Shown here piece after piece: positions 28,775-38,300 of a DNA stretch of 64,000 nucleotides. Below the pieces are notes generated by a model. The model ran no database searches and was not told the origin of the DNA. It saw only the letters and a list, made by a program, of their open reading frames with translations. The DNA comes from Sphingomonas alpina (GTDB lineage Bacteria > Pseudomonadota > Alphaproteobacteria > Sphingomonadales > Sphingomonadaceae), in assembly GCF_014490665.1 (NCBI RefSeq), contig NZ_CP061038.1, forward strand, positions 372,001 to 436,000, written 5' to 3'. A program made the translations under genes and the position numbers. The number at the start of each line of letters is the position of its first letter. Position 1 is the stretch's first letter.

Positions 28775-28850
28775 AACAGGATATAGGCTCGAAGCGGGCA
28801 TCCGCGGAGCAAGTCCGGCGTGCCGGGCAGGGGAGGTCCCGCGTCCGATC

Positions 28851-31484
28851 TCAATCGCTCCCATCACGCGCCAGCGCCTTTAGCCGGTACAGCACCTCCA
28901 GCGCTTCGCGTGGCGTAAGCGCGTCGACGTCGATCGTCTCGACCTCTGTGCGGAGCGCATCGCGCTCCTCTTCCACGGCTTCGGCCGCCGCGGCGAACAG
29001 CGGCAGATCGTCAAGGCCCGCTGCAAGCCCGCCAGTCTTGGCACGGCCCGCCTCCAGTTTCGCCAGCACGGCTTTCGCGCGCGCGATCGTCACCGGCGGC
29101 AATCCGGCCAGCCGCGCGACGGCGAGGCCATAGCTGCGGTCGGCCGGTCCTTCCGACACTTCGTGCAGCAGCACCAGTTCACCCTTCCATTCGCGCGCCC
29201 GAACATGGTGGAGGGTGAGCGCGTCGCAGCGTTCGGCGAGACGAGTCAGTTCATGATAATGCGTCGCGAACAGGCAGCGGCAGCGATTGTCCTCATGGAT
29301 CGCCTCGACCACCGCCCAGGCGATGGCGAGGCCGTCATAAGTGCTGGTGCCGCGCCCGACCTCATCGAGAATGACGAAGCTGTGCGATGTCGCCTGTGCC
29401 AGGATCGCAGCGGTCTCGACCATCTCGACCATGAAGGTCGAACGGCCGCGTGCGAGATTGTCCGAAGCGCCGACGCGGCTGAACAGCCGATCGACCAGGC
29501 CGAGCTTTGCCGCAATGGCGGGCACATAGCTGCCGGCTTGCGCCAGCACCGCGATCAGCGCGTTCTGGCGCAGAAAGGTCGATTTGCCGCCCATGTTGGG
29601 ACCTGTGACCAGCCATAGCCGCGAGTCCTCCGACAGGCGGCAGTCATTGGCGACGAAGCGCTCGCCGCGTTTGGCCAGCGCATCCTCGACCACCGGATGG
29701 CGGCCGCCCTCGATCTCGAAACAGGCATGGTCGACGAGCGCCGGGCGAGTCCAGCCGCCTTCGCTCGCGCGCTCGGCCAGGCCGGCAGCGACGTCGAAAC
29801 GGGCAAGCGCATCGGCGGTGGCAGCGACAGCCTCGCGCTTGTCGAGCGCGGCCTGGGTCAGGTCTTCGAGATGCGCGGCTTCCGCCGCCAGCGCATGGGC
29901 GCCGGCCTGAGTCACTTTGAGCGCGACCTCATGCAGCTCGGGCGCGTTGAAGCGTACCGCACCGGCCATGGTCTGGCGGTGAGTGAAGCCGCTATCGGGT
30001 TTCATCAGCGCATCGGCAACCCGCGCAGGCACTTCGATATGATAGCCGAGCACGCCGTTATGGCGGATCTTCAACTGGGCGATGCCGGTGCGGGCGCGGT
30101 AATCGGCCTCGAGTGCGGCAATCGCGCGCCGGCCGCCGGCACCCGCATCGCGCAGATCGTCGAGCGCGGCGTCATAGCCGGGGGCGATATAGCCGCCGTC
30201 CGAGGCGTCGATCGGTGGTGCCGCAACCAGCGCGCGGGTGAGCAGATCGATCAGCGCACCATGACCGCGCAGCTGCGGCGCAAGCGCGGCGAGCAGGACA
30301 GGGGGCTCGGCGATACGGTCGAGCCGCTCGCTCAGCCGCCACGCACCGTTGAGGCCGTCGCGGAGCTGGCCGAGATCGCGTGGGCTACCGCGACCCGCCG
30401 CGAGCCGGCCGATCGCACGGCCGATATCGGGCAGGCTGCGCAAGGTACCGCGCAGCTCTTCACGCAGGCCGCTATCGTCGCACAGCAATTGCACCAGGTT
30501 GAGCCGCGCTTCGATTCCGTTCCGGTCCATCAGCGGCGCGCCGATATCGGCGGCAAGCAGCCGCGCGCCGGCGCCCGTGACGGTGCGATCGACCGCGTCG
30601 AGCAAGCTGCCTTTGCGCGTGCCGGTCGCGGTCTGGGTCAGTTCGAGGCTTTCGCGTGTCGCGGCGTCGATCGCCATTTGCTGTGCGGCCCGTTGCAGGC
30701 GCGGCGGGCGCAGGAACGGCAGCGAGCCCTTGGCGGTATGGTCGAGATAGGCGATCAACCCGCCCGCCGCGGCGAGGCCAGCGCGGCTGAACTGGCCGAA
30801 GCCGTCAAGCGTGGCGACGCCGAACAATTCCTTCAGCCGCGCCTCGCCGCGTGCGCTGTCGAACTCGACCCTGGGGCGCAGCATGGTCGCGGCTTCGTCG
30901 AATATGGTCGTTTCCGAGGCGATGGTTTCGGCCGGGGCAAGCCGGGCAAGTTCGGCGCCCAGGCCGGCCATATCGGTCTCGATCAGTTCGAAGCGGCCGG
31001 TCGAGACATCGGCGGCGGCGATGGCGACGCTGCCGCCGGATCCAGGACCGCCCGCTTCGCCGATCGCGACGCACCAATTGGCGGTGCGCGCATCGAGCAG
31101 CGCTTCCTCGGTCAGCGTGCCCGCGGTGACGACGCGGACGATGGCGCGGCCGACCAGGGTCTTGCCGCCGCGCTTCTTGGCCTCGGCCGGGCTTTCGGTC
31201 TGCTCGGCGATCGCGACGCGGTGGCCGGCCTTGATCAGCCGGGCGAGATAGCCCTCGGCCGAATGCGCCGGCACGCCGCACATCGGGATCGCGACGCCGT
31301 CATGCTCGCCGCGCGCAGTGAGCGCGATATCGAGACAGGCAGCGGCGATCTTCGCATCGTCGAAGAACATCTCGAAGAAATCGCCCATGCGGTAGAAGAG
31401 CAGGCAATCCTGCGCATCGGCCTTGAGCGCGAGATATTGCGCCATCATCGGGGTCGGGGCGGACGAAGTCTGGGTAGCGGCCAT
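28851..31484 (-). CDS. mutS: DNA mismatch repair protein MutS
   Basis: An 877-residue mismatch-recognition ATPase. The N-terminal mismatch-binding domain has the Phe-X-Glu motif in YRMGDFFEMFFDD. The clamp and core follow, then the ATPase: Walker A TGPNMGGKSTFLRQNA, FMVEMVETAAIL, Walker B VILDEVGRGTSTYDGLA, and FATHYHELTRLA. I chose the ATG at 31484 because the protein then begins just before the conserved TPMMAQYLALKA; an in-frame ATG at 31520 is possible. No ribosome-binding site is obvious for either. Confidence 0.96.
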   Translation of the reverse strand: MAATQTSSAPTPMMAQYLALKADAQDCLLFYRMGDFFEMFFDDAKIAAACLDIALTARGEHDGVAIPMCGVPAHSAEGYLARLIKAGHRVAIAEQTESPAEAKKRGGKTLVGRAIVRVVTAGTLTEEALLDARTANWCVAIGEAGGPGSGGSVAIAAADVSTGRFELIETDMAGLGAELARLAPAETIASETTIFDEAATMLRPRVEFDSARGEARLKELFGVATLDGFGQFSRAGLAAAGGLIAYLDHTAKGSLPFLRPPRLQRAAQQMAIDAATRESLELTQTATGTRKGSLLDAVDRTVTGAGARLLAADIGAPLMDRNGIEARLNLVQLLCDDSGLREELRGTLRSLPDIGRAIGRLAAGRGSPRDLGQLRDGLNGAWRLSERLDRIAEPPVLLAALAPQLRGHGALIDLLTRALVAAPPIDASDGGYIAPGYDAALDDLRDAGAGGRRAIAALEADYRARTGIAQLKIRHNGVLGYHIEVPARVADALMKPDSGFTHRQTMAGAVRFNAPELHEVALKVTQAGAHALAAEAAHLEDLTQAALDKREAVAATADALARFDVAAGLAERASEGGWTRPALVDHACFEIEGGRHPVVEDALAKRGERFVANDCRLSEDSRLWLVTGPNMGGKSTFLRQNALIAVLAQAGSYVPAIAAKLGLVDRLFSRVGASDNLARGRSTFMVEMVETAAILAQATSHSFVILDEVGRGTSTYDGLAIAWAVVEAIHEDNRCRCLFATHYHELTRLAERCDALTLHHVRAREWKGELVLLHEVSEGPADRSYGLAVARLAGLPPVTIARAKAVLAKLEAGRAKTGGLAAGLDDLPLFAAAAEAVEEERDALRTEVETIDVDALTPREALEVLYRLKALARDGSD

Positions 31485-31577
31485 GGCCACGCGGTTAGCG
31501 GGAAATTCCGGTGTCGTCATGCCGGAGTTGGCGCGTTTTGCAGCGTGCGATGGCGAGCCCGGACCCGGCCCATGGCA

Positions 31578-31743
31578 TGCTGTTGCATGCTGATATCCGG
31601 CATTTATTTTTCCGCTGCTGTTAAGTTGGATTTTTGCGAAGAAATTCTTCAGTTCATTCAATGGGTTGAATGGCCGATATGCTGTTATTGAAGAACAGCA
31701 CGGAACAGCATCGATAACAGCATGGCGGCACGCCGGAACAGCA
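31578..31743. repeat. Cluster of seven TGCTGTT/AACAGCA heptamers
   Basis: Exact TGCTGTT occurs at 31578, 31616 and 31680; exact AACAGCA (its complement) at 31694, 31704, 31716 and 31737. The inner copies form a 10-bp inverted repeat, ATGCTGTTAT/ATAACAGCAT (31679-31688/31714-31723). A small hairpin CATTCAA-TGGG-TTGAATG lies at 31655-31672. The cluster lies in the divergent gap between mutS and the DUF5681 gene and is probably a protein-binding region. No factor is known to me. Confidence 0.7.
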
Positions 31744-31814
31744 CCGGATCGATTCAAATCGTCGCGAAAAGCTGGTTGAGGGGCGGTTGGACGACTCATG
31801 ACCGGGGCGATGAC

Positions 31815-32345
31815 ATGAACCAGCAAAACGTAGAATCGAGCGAACAATATCCGGCCGACGACTGTGATCCGACCCGACGGATTGTCGGCAAGCCCTTTGC
31901 CAAGGGCCAGTCGGGCAATCCGGCAGGCCGGCCGCGCTTTCGCGGCGCGAGCGGCCGCAAGGGCGATCGGCTGCCCGGATCGGACCTGCCGACGCGGGCG
32001 ATGATTCTGGAGGAAGCCTATCGTCGCATCGCCGTGCGCGACGGTGACACCGAGATCGAGCTGCCGGCCAACCAGGCGGTGTTCCGCGCGATGACGATGG
32101 CGGCAGTCGCAGGCAACCGCATGGCGCAGCGGCAATGGACTCAATTGGTGCAACTGGCGGAGGAAGCGCAGAAACGCGAGCAGGTCGCACTGTTCGCGAC
32201 GCTGGAGCGGGACGGAGCCGAGGCCCGCTATTCGGGTGTCCGGCGCGAATATGTCCCGGTCGGCGATTTCGATGACGAGATCCTCACTGGCCTGCAGCAG
32301 GGCGTATCGATCGTGCGGGCGCTGCACAGCGACGATGACGACTGA
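31815..32345 (+). CDS. DUF5681-domain protein
   Basis: A 176-residue protein with the domain signature VGKPFAKGQSGNPAGRPRF near residues 25-43, followed by a basic stretch and a helical region (LPANQAVFRAMTMAAVAGNR), ending in acidic residues (HSDDDD). The domain is found mostly in phage, plasmid and accessory regions; its function is unknown. The ATG at 31815 is my choice; an ATG at 31722 would add 31 Arg-rich residues encoded by the heptamer cluster. Confidence 0.75.
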   Translation: MNQQNVESSEQYPADDCDPTRRIVGKPFAKGQSGNPAGRPRFRGASGRKGDRLPGSDLPTRAMILEEAYRRIAVRDGDTEIELPANQAVFRAMTMAAVAGNRMAQRQWTQLVQLAEEAQKREQVALFATLERDGAEARYSGVRREYVPVGDFDDEILTGLQQGVSIVRALHSDDDD

Positions 32346-32376
32346 TTGGCGAGGTGCTGGTTGGTCCGGCGGTGCG

Positions 32377-32820
32377 ATGCTATGCCCGGCGCTCAACCGG
32401 AGTGTTTCAGCCGCCATGGCGAGTATCGCCGTCCTTTCCTATGCGCCGTCCTACTCGCTCGCCGATCCGGCCGGGTCCGACCCGCTGGTCGCGGCGGTCG
32501 GCTGGTTGCAGGGGACGTTGCTCGGCACGGTCGCGACCACGATCGCGATCATCGCGGTCGCAGTGATCGGCATGATGATGCTCAACGGGCGGATCAACTG
32601 GCGCAGTGGAGCGACGGTGATCACCGGCTGCTTCATCCTGTTTGGCGCTGGCATTATCGCGGCGGGCATCCGGTCCGCGGCGAGTGGCGGGTATGAGCGG
32701 GACTATGTGCCGCCGGCGCCTTATGTCGCGCCGCCACCGCCAGTAGTGACGCCATCGCCGGCGCCGACCCGGCCGGCCGATTTCGATCCTTATGCGGGGG
32801 CGGCGCCGCGGAATTTTTGA
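32377..32820 (+). CDS. TrbC/VirB2-like pilin-type membrane protein (orphan)
   Basis: About 147 residues: a signal-peptide-like start (SVSAAMASIAVLSYAPSYSLA), then DPLVAAVGWLQGTLLG and two hydrophobic helices separated by NGRINWRSGATVITG, the layout of VirB2/TrbC pilins. It ends in a Pro-rich tail (PPAPYVAPPPPVVTPSPAP) that normal pilins lack. No other type IV secretion gene is in the window, so a conjugation role is doubtful. The start could also be the ATG at 32335, overlapping the DUF5681 gene. Confidence 0.65.
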   Translation: MLCPALNRSVSAAMASIAVLSYAPSYSLADPAGSDPLVAAVGWLQGTLLGTVATTIAIIAVAVIGMMMLNGRINWRSGATVITGCFILFGAGIIAAGIRSAASGGYERDYVPPAPYVAPPPPVVTPSPAPTRPADFDPYAGAAPRNF

Positions 32821-33063
32821 GGCGGGACTTTGCGCGGGGCGCGTTGTTCGCTCGATATCTGCCGGGGCCGGCAATGATGGCGTCGGCGCGGTACGAAATA
32901 TTGCGGCGTTAATTATTCAATATAGAAATGAGCGACCTGATGACGCGATCCAATCGCTTGCTGGGGAGGGGTTCCCCAGTTATGCCGTTGGTGAAACGAT
33001 AGTGATTGCAATGTGATTTCATCACATTGATTCGGGCATCAACGGGCGGGAAACGGGGAATCC

Positions 33064-35223
33064 ATGGGGCGGTTAAGGTCGCGCGTAAGCGCGCTTGTGT
33101 GCGTTGGCCTGGTGACAACGACCGCCGTCGCGAATGAATCCACTGTCTACACCTATGATGCGCTGGGCCGGCTGATCGCGACATCGATCACCGGCGGCCC
33201 CGGCAATGGACGCCAGGTTTCGACCGGGTTCGATCCGGCCGACAATCGCTCCAACTACACCGTCTCTGGTGCGCCCACAGCGAATTTCTCGATCGCCGAC
33301 GCTACCGTAACGGAAGGCGGAACGGCCGCCGTCATCGTCACGCGGACGGGGTCCTCCGCGGCCGCGGCAACGGTGGGGTACGCGACGTCGAACGGCTCGG
33401 CGGTCGCGCCGGCCGATTATACCGCCGCGTCGGGCACGCTCAGCTTCGCGGCCGGCGAGGGGAGCAAGACCATCCCCATCGTCACCATCAATGACAGCAT
33501 TTACGAGGGCACCAAGTCTTTCGCGGTCACGCTGTCGAGCCCGACCGGCGGTGTCGGCATAGCCGATGCCAATGCCGCCGTGACCATCACCGACGATGAA
33601 GTGGTGCCACAACTGGCCATTTCGAACGCGACCGTCACCGAAGGGGGAACGGCGACCCTGACCGTGACCCGGTCGAGCGCGACCGGACCGGCGGTCAGCG
33701 TCAATTATGCCAGCGCCGATGGCAGCGCAGTCGCGCCAGCCGATTATGGCGCGGTGTCCAGTACGCTGAGCTTCGCATCGGGCGAGACGAGCAAGACCAT
33801 CACGGTCAACACGGTCAACGACACCGCCTATGAAGGCACGGAGGGTTTTACGGTCGGACTATCCGGTGCGACCGGCGGGGCGATCATCACCACCGCGACG
33901 GGCCAGGTGTCGGTGACCGACAATGATGTCGCACCGAGCTTCGCCATTTCGAGCGCAAGCGCGGCCGAGGGCAGCTCGATCGTCATGACGGTGACCAAGA
34001 CGGGCTCGACCAACAAGACCCTGACGGTCAATTATGCGACTGCCAATGGCAGCGCGTCCGCGCCGGCCGATTACGGCCAGCTGACCGGGGTGCTGACCTT
34101 CCTGCCCGCAGAGACGAGCAAGACCGTCACCATCACGACCGTCAATGACACCGTTTATGAGAGCGCCGAGACATTTACGGTCTCCTTGTCCGGTGCGTCG
34201 GGCGGGGCGCTCATCTCCACCGCCCGGGGGACGGGGACGATCACCGACAATGATACCGCGCCGGTTCTGTCGGTGGCGAACGTGTCGGTGATGGAGGGCG
34301 ATTATGCGAATGTGACGGTGACCAAGACGGGGGCGACCGGGCTCAATTCTTCGGTTTCCTTCGCCACGGCTGATGGCACGGCCACCTCCGGTGGTTCGAT
34401 GGCCGATCGAAAATATATCTCCAGCAGCGGCACTTTGTTGTTTCGCCCCGGCGAGATGTCGAAGGTGGTTCAAGTCAAGACCATTCAGGACAACCTGTTC
34501 AGCCTGCCAAAGACGTTCACGCTCACGCTCTCGGCGCCTTCGGGAGCGACGTTGGGCAGCTCGACGGGAACTGTGAGCATTTTGAATAATAATCCGCCGC
34601 CGTCGCTCTCGATACTCGATGCGGTGCCACAGGTTGAAGGCACATCGCTTAAATTCAGTATCGGCGTCAGCGCGGCGTTCGATGCTCCGATAACGGTCAA
34701 TTATACGACATCCAGCGGAACGGCGACTTCCGGGGTCGATTTCACGCCGACGTCAGGAACCCTATTGATTTCTTCCGGTCAGATCGTCGTGCCGGTCATT
34801 CAGGACAGCGACGGTGAAGCGGATGAGACGCTCTATGTGACATTGTCGTCGCCTAGTCATGGTGCGACAATCGACAGGGCACAGGCTGTCGGCGTCATCA
34901 AGAATGACGATATTCCTCCAAGTACTGGACCGGTCGCGAATCCCGACAATGGCGGCAGCCACGCCCGGTGCGATGAGTTCACGATCAATCCAGTCGCGAA
35001 CGACACCGATCCAGGCGGCAATTATCCGCTGACGCTTGTCTCGGTGGCGACCGGGGTCGGCTATACCCGAACGATCTCGGGCAACAACGTGACGTTCTTC
35101 GCGCAGGCCGGAGGAACCCGGAACATCCTGTACGTCGTCGCCAATTCGATCGGCGGGCAGGCGACCGGCACCATCACCTACACGGTGGCGTCGGGACCCG
35201 CCTGCACCGGGGGGCCAGGTTAA
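33064..35223 (+). CDS. Exported Calx-beta repeat protein with N-terminal YD motif
   Basis: A 719-residue exported protein with a signal peptide (VSALVCVGLVTTTAVA). Next comes a single RHS-like YD repeat (VYTYDALGRLIATSITGG), then about five Calx-beta domains of ~100 residues, each with VTEGG-type starts, NYAT.NGSA..ADY and ...TITDND. A C-terminal domain of ~110 residues has a Cys near each end (ARCDEF, PACTG). Calx-beta domains bind calcium and support adhesion. The stop overlaps an ATG by one base (TAATG), and the RHS gene follows, so the two proteins probably work together at the surface. Confidence 0.82.
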   Translation: MGRLRSRVSALVCVGLVTTTAVANESTVYTYDALGRLIATSITGGPGNGRQVSTGFDPADNRSNYTVSGAPTANFSIADATVTEGGTAAVIVTRTGSSAAAATVGYATSNGSAVAPADYTAASGTLSFAAGEGSKTIPIVTINDSIYEGTKSFAVTLSSPTGGVGIADANAAVTITDDEVVPQLAISNATVTEGGTATLTVTRSSATGPAVSVNYASADGSAVAPADYGAVSSTLSFASGETSKTITVNTVNDTAYEGTEGFTVGLSGATGGAIITTATGQVSVTDNDVAPSFAISSASAAEGSSIVMTVTKTGSTNKTLTVNYATANGSASAPADYGQLTGVLTFLPAETSKTVTITTVNDTVYESAETFTVSLSGASGGALISTARGTGTITDNDTAPVLSVANVSVMEGDYANVTVTKTGATGLNSSVSFATADGTATSGGSMADRKYISSSGTLLFRPGEMSKVVQVKTIQDNLFSLPKTFTLTLSAPSGATLGSSTGTVSILNNNPPPSLSILDAVPQVEGTSLKFSIGVSAAFDAPITVNYTTSSGTATSGVDFTPTSGTLLISSGQIVVPVIQDSDGEADETLYVTLSSPSHGATIDRAQAVGVIKNDDIPPSTGPVANPDNGGSHARCDEFTINPVANDTDPGGNYPLTLVSVATGVGYTRTISGNNVTFFAQAGGTRNILYVVANSIGGQATGTITYTVASGPACTGGPG

Positions 35224-35321
35224 TGCGCTGCCGATCGACTAATCGAAGCGACCACGGTGCGCACCGTGGAACGGGTATCTCATCTTTCCAGGATTTGAGC
35301 GGAACGCTCTGGAGCGGTTGC

Positions 35322-38300
35322 ATGCGGATTGAAAAACGGGCTGCCGATATCTTCACGGTCATGCGTCGGATCAGCCGCCGGGCCGCGCTCATGGTCGCGC
35401 TTATCCCCGGGATGATGGTGCCCCTCGCCGCCCAGGCGCAGGATCTGCCCAAGTCGATTTCACCGCTGGAGATCGAGCCTGACCGCAACGGGGTCAATAT
35501 CGTCACCGGAAAGATGGCACCCGAAGCGCTGGTCCTCTCGGTCCCGGCTGCGCCGCGGCTCAAGTTCGACCGGGTGCAGAATGCTGCGCCCTATGTGACC
35601 GGCCAGGTGCTGACCGACTGGGCTACGGAGACTGAGAAGAGTGCCGAATATACGGTCCACACGGCGGACGGCGTGTCGGAATCATTTCGCTGCCTATGGA
35701 GTATGGAGAGCAAGGATTGTCAAAGCGTCACCCGTTCGGGGTCGATGCTGAACTTCGCCGGGACCGACTTTCGCCGTGGCGGATCGGGTGAGCGCTATAC
35801 CATCAATCTGGTTCATCTTTATCAGGTTCCGACTCCGACCAATCCGCAGCAAAAGCGATTATTCTATACCTCGCGCATCGAATATCCGGACGGCGAAGTT
35901 ATCAGTTACACATATGATACATCGACATTACCGACCGATACTTTGTCGCGCGCGTGGTATCGCCCTGTCAGGGTCGAAAGCAATCTGGGCTATTACATCA
36001 CCATTGCCTATCAGGGAAACGACCTGACCCAGATCGGCTGGGGAACAGCGAGTGAAGTCGCGCTGTACAATGTCAATGTGCCCGGCACCCCGCTGGGGAA
36101 GCTGAGCTATAGCAATGGCGCGGTGACGGACCTCGCGGGCCGGGTATATCAGGGGTATGATCTCGGGACCCTTGGCGCCGACATCGAAACAGCGAGCTAT
36201 ACCCGGACCCTGCCGACGGAAAGTACTCCGGCGCTGACCGTCACGCCCGCCAGTCTTCCGACCAATGCGCCAATGATCGGAACGGTCAATCGCGACGGCG
36301 TGCAGTGGAATTATGCCTACGGTAATCCGCAATATTATACGGGCCTCGATAACTATCTCTACAACAGCGTCACCGTGACCGGCCCCAACGGCTATCAGAA
36401 GCTTTACACGATCATCAATGCCAATCCCTTATCGACCGCCGGCAACCGCAATCTCATCACGCGAACGACCGACGAACTCGGCCGACAGACCAATTATGAA
36501 TATGATGGCGGCCTTCGCGTCACGAAGATCATCTACCCGGAAAACAATGCGGTCTCGATCGGCTGGGACGATGCGGGCAACGTCATTTCCAAGACATCGA
36601 TCGCCAAGCCGGGATCGGGTCTGGCCAATATTGTCGAACAGTCCTTTGTCGATCTGAGCGGCCGCTATACTCCGGGCGGTTTCCTGGACTGTCGCGACAC
36701 TGTGCTGTGCTATCGCCCGACCTGGACGCGCGATGCGCTCGGGCGACAGACGGATTATGTCTATAACACGCGCGGCCAGCTCACCGAGCAGACGGACCCG
36801 GCCGACGGCAGTGGCGTGCGCCGCAGGACCTATGTCGAATATGAGGCGTACGACACCGGAACGGGCATCATTTCGCGCAAGAAGGTGGTGCGCATCTGCG
36901 GGGCAACGACGACCTGCGGCACCAATGCGGAGATCAGGACTGAATATGATTATTCGGATCAGATCACCCTGCCGATGGTCCAGCGCCAGGTCGATGCCGT
37001 AACCGGCCAAATCCGGGAAATTCGATACAGCTATGATGCAGCGGGCCGGGTCTTGTCGATCGATGGTCCGAGGCCGGGCTGGGACGACACTCAATATTTC
37101 CGATATGATGTTGCCGGCCGGAAGACATGGGAGATCGGTGCACTGGCGCCCAACGGGCTCCGTATGGCTAAGCGCTTCAACTATCGCGATTCCGACGATA
37201 AAACCATGAGTGTTGAAACGGGAACCTTACCTGATACGGTGAGTGCAGTGTTGACGGTGCTTGAACGTACTGACTTGAGTTATGATAGCCGTCGCAACGG
37301 GGTTCGTGAAGCCACGTCGGCTGGAGGGCAAACGATCCGCGTTACCGACAACTCCTATTTCGATCGTGGATTACTTGATTGCGCGGCGACGCGAATGAAT
37401 ATGGGGGCTCTGCTGGCGGCGGGCAGTGCCGCTGCATGTTCACTAGGTACGACAGGAGCCCAGGGCTCAGATCGTATTATCAGAAATCTCTATGATGTGG
37501 CTGGCCAACTGGAACGTATTCAGCAGGCTTATGGTACGCCGCTGATGCGCAACTACGTCACCTACAGCTACACTCAAAACGGCAAGCGTCAGTTCGTCAC
37601 GGACGGCAATGGCAATAAGGCGCAGTTCACATATGATGGCTATGACCGTCAGTCGCGCTGGTACTTTCCTGATAAAGCAATAGCTGGGACAGTCAGCGGA
37701 AGTGATTATGAGCAATATGGCTATGACGCAGCCGGTAACCGGACGTCGTTGCGCCGGCGTGATGGCAAGACGCTCATTTTCGCTTATGATAACGTTAATC
37801 GTATGACGTCGAAAACTGTGCCTGATGGCTGTGCACCAATTCAGTCGGGCGCCTGCGCACCGGCATCGGCAACGCGCGATGTATATTACAGTTACGATAT
37901 CATGGGGCGCCAGCTGAGCGCGAAATTTGACTCCGCGACCGGCGCTGATGGGCTGATCGCAAGCTATGATGCGTTCGGCAGCCTCCGTTCGAACACGATC
38001 AGCATGGGCGGTATCACCAAGACTCTGACTGCCGAGTATGATGAAGTCGGCAATCGCACGCGGCTCATACACCCTGACGGACAGGTGTTTACCTACACTT
38101 ATGATGCACTAAATCGGCTGATCGGTCTTTATGAAGGGATGGGTACCGAAGTCCCGCTGAACCAATTTAGCTATAATTCCAGTGGTCTGCTTTCTACTCG
38201 TACTGAACTTTTTGGAAGCGGGGTATCCTATGCCTATGACGCGATAGGGCAAATAACTAGCCAATCTGATCATTTTGCCGGAGGAAATGGTAACGTCACT

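Noticed and set aside
32377..32820. Conjugative type IV secretion locus.
   Set aside because: Only a single VirB2-like gene is found; no VirB4, VirD4 or relaxase gene is nearby.
33270..34900. Regular ~300-bp periodicity considered as a tandem DNA repeat or CRISPR-like array.
   Set aside because: It reflects repeated Calx-beta protein domains with diverged DNA; there are no short conserved repeats with spacers.
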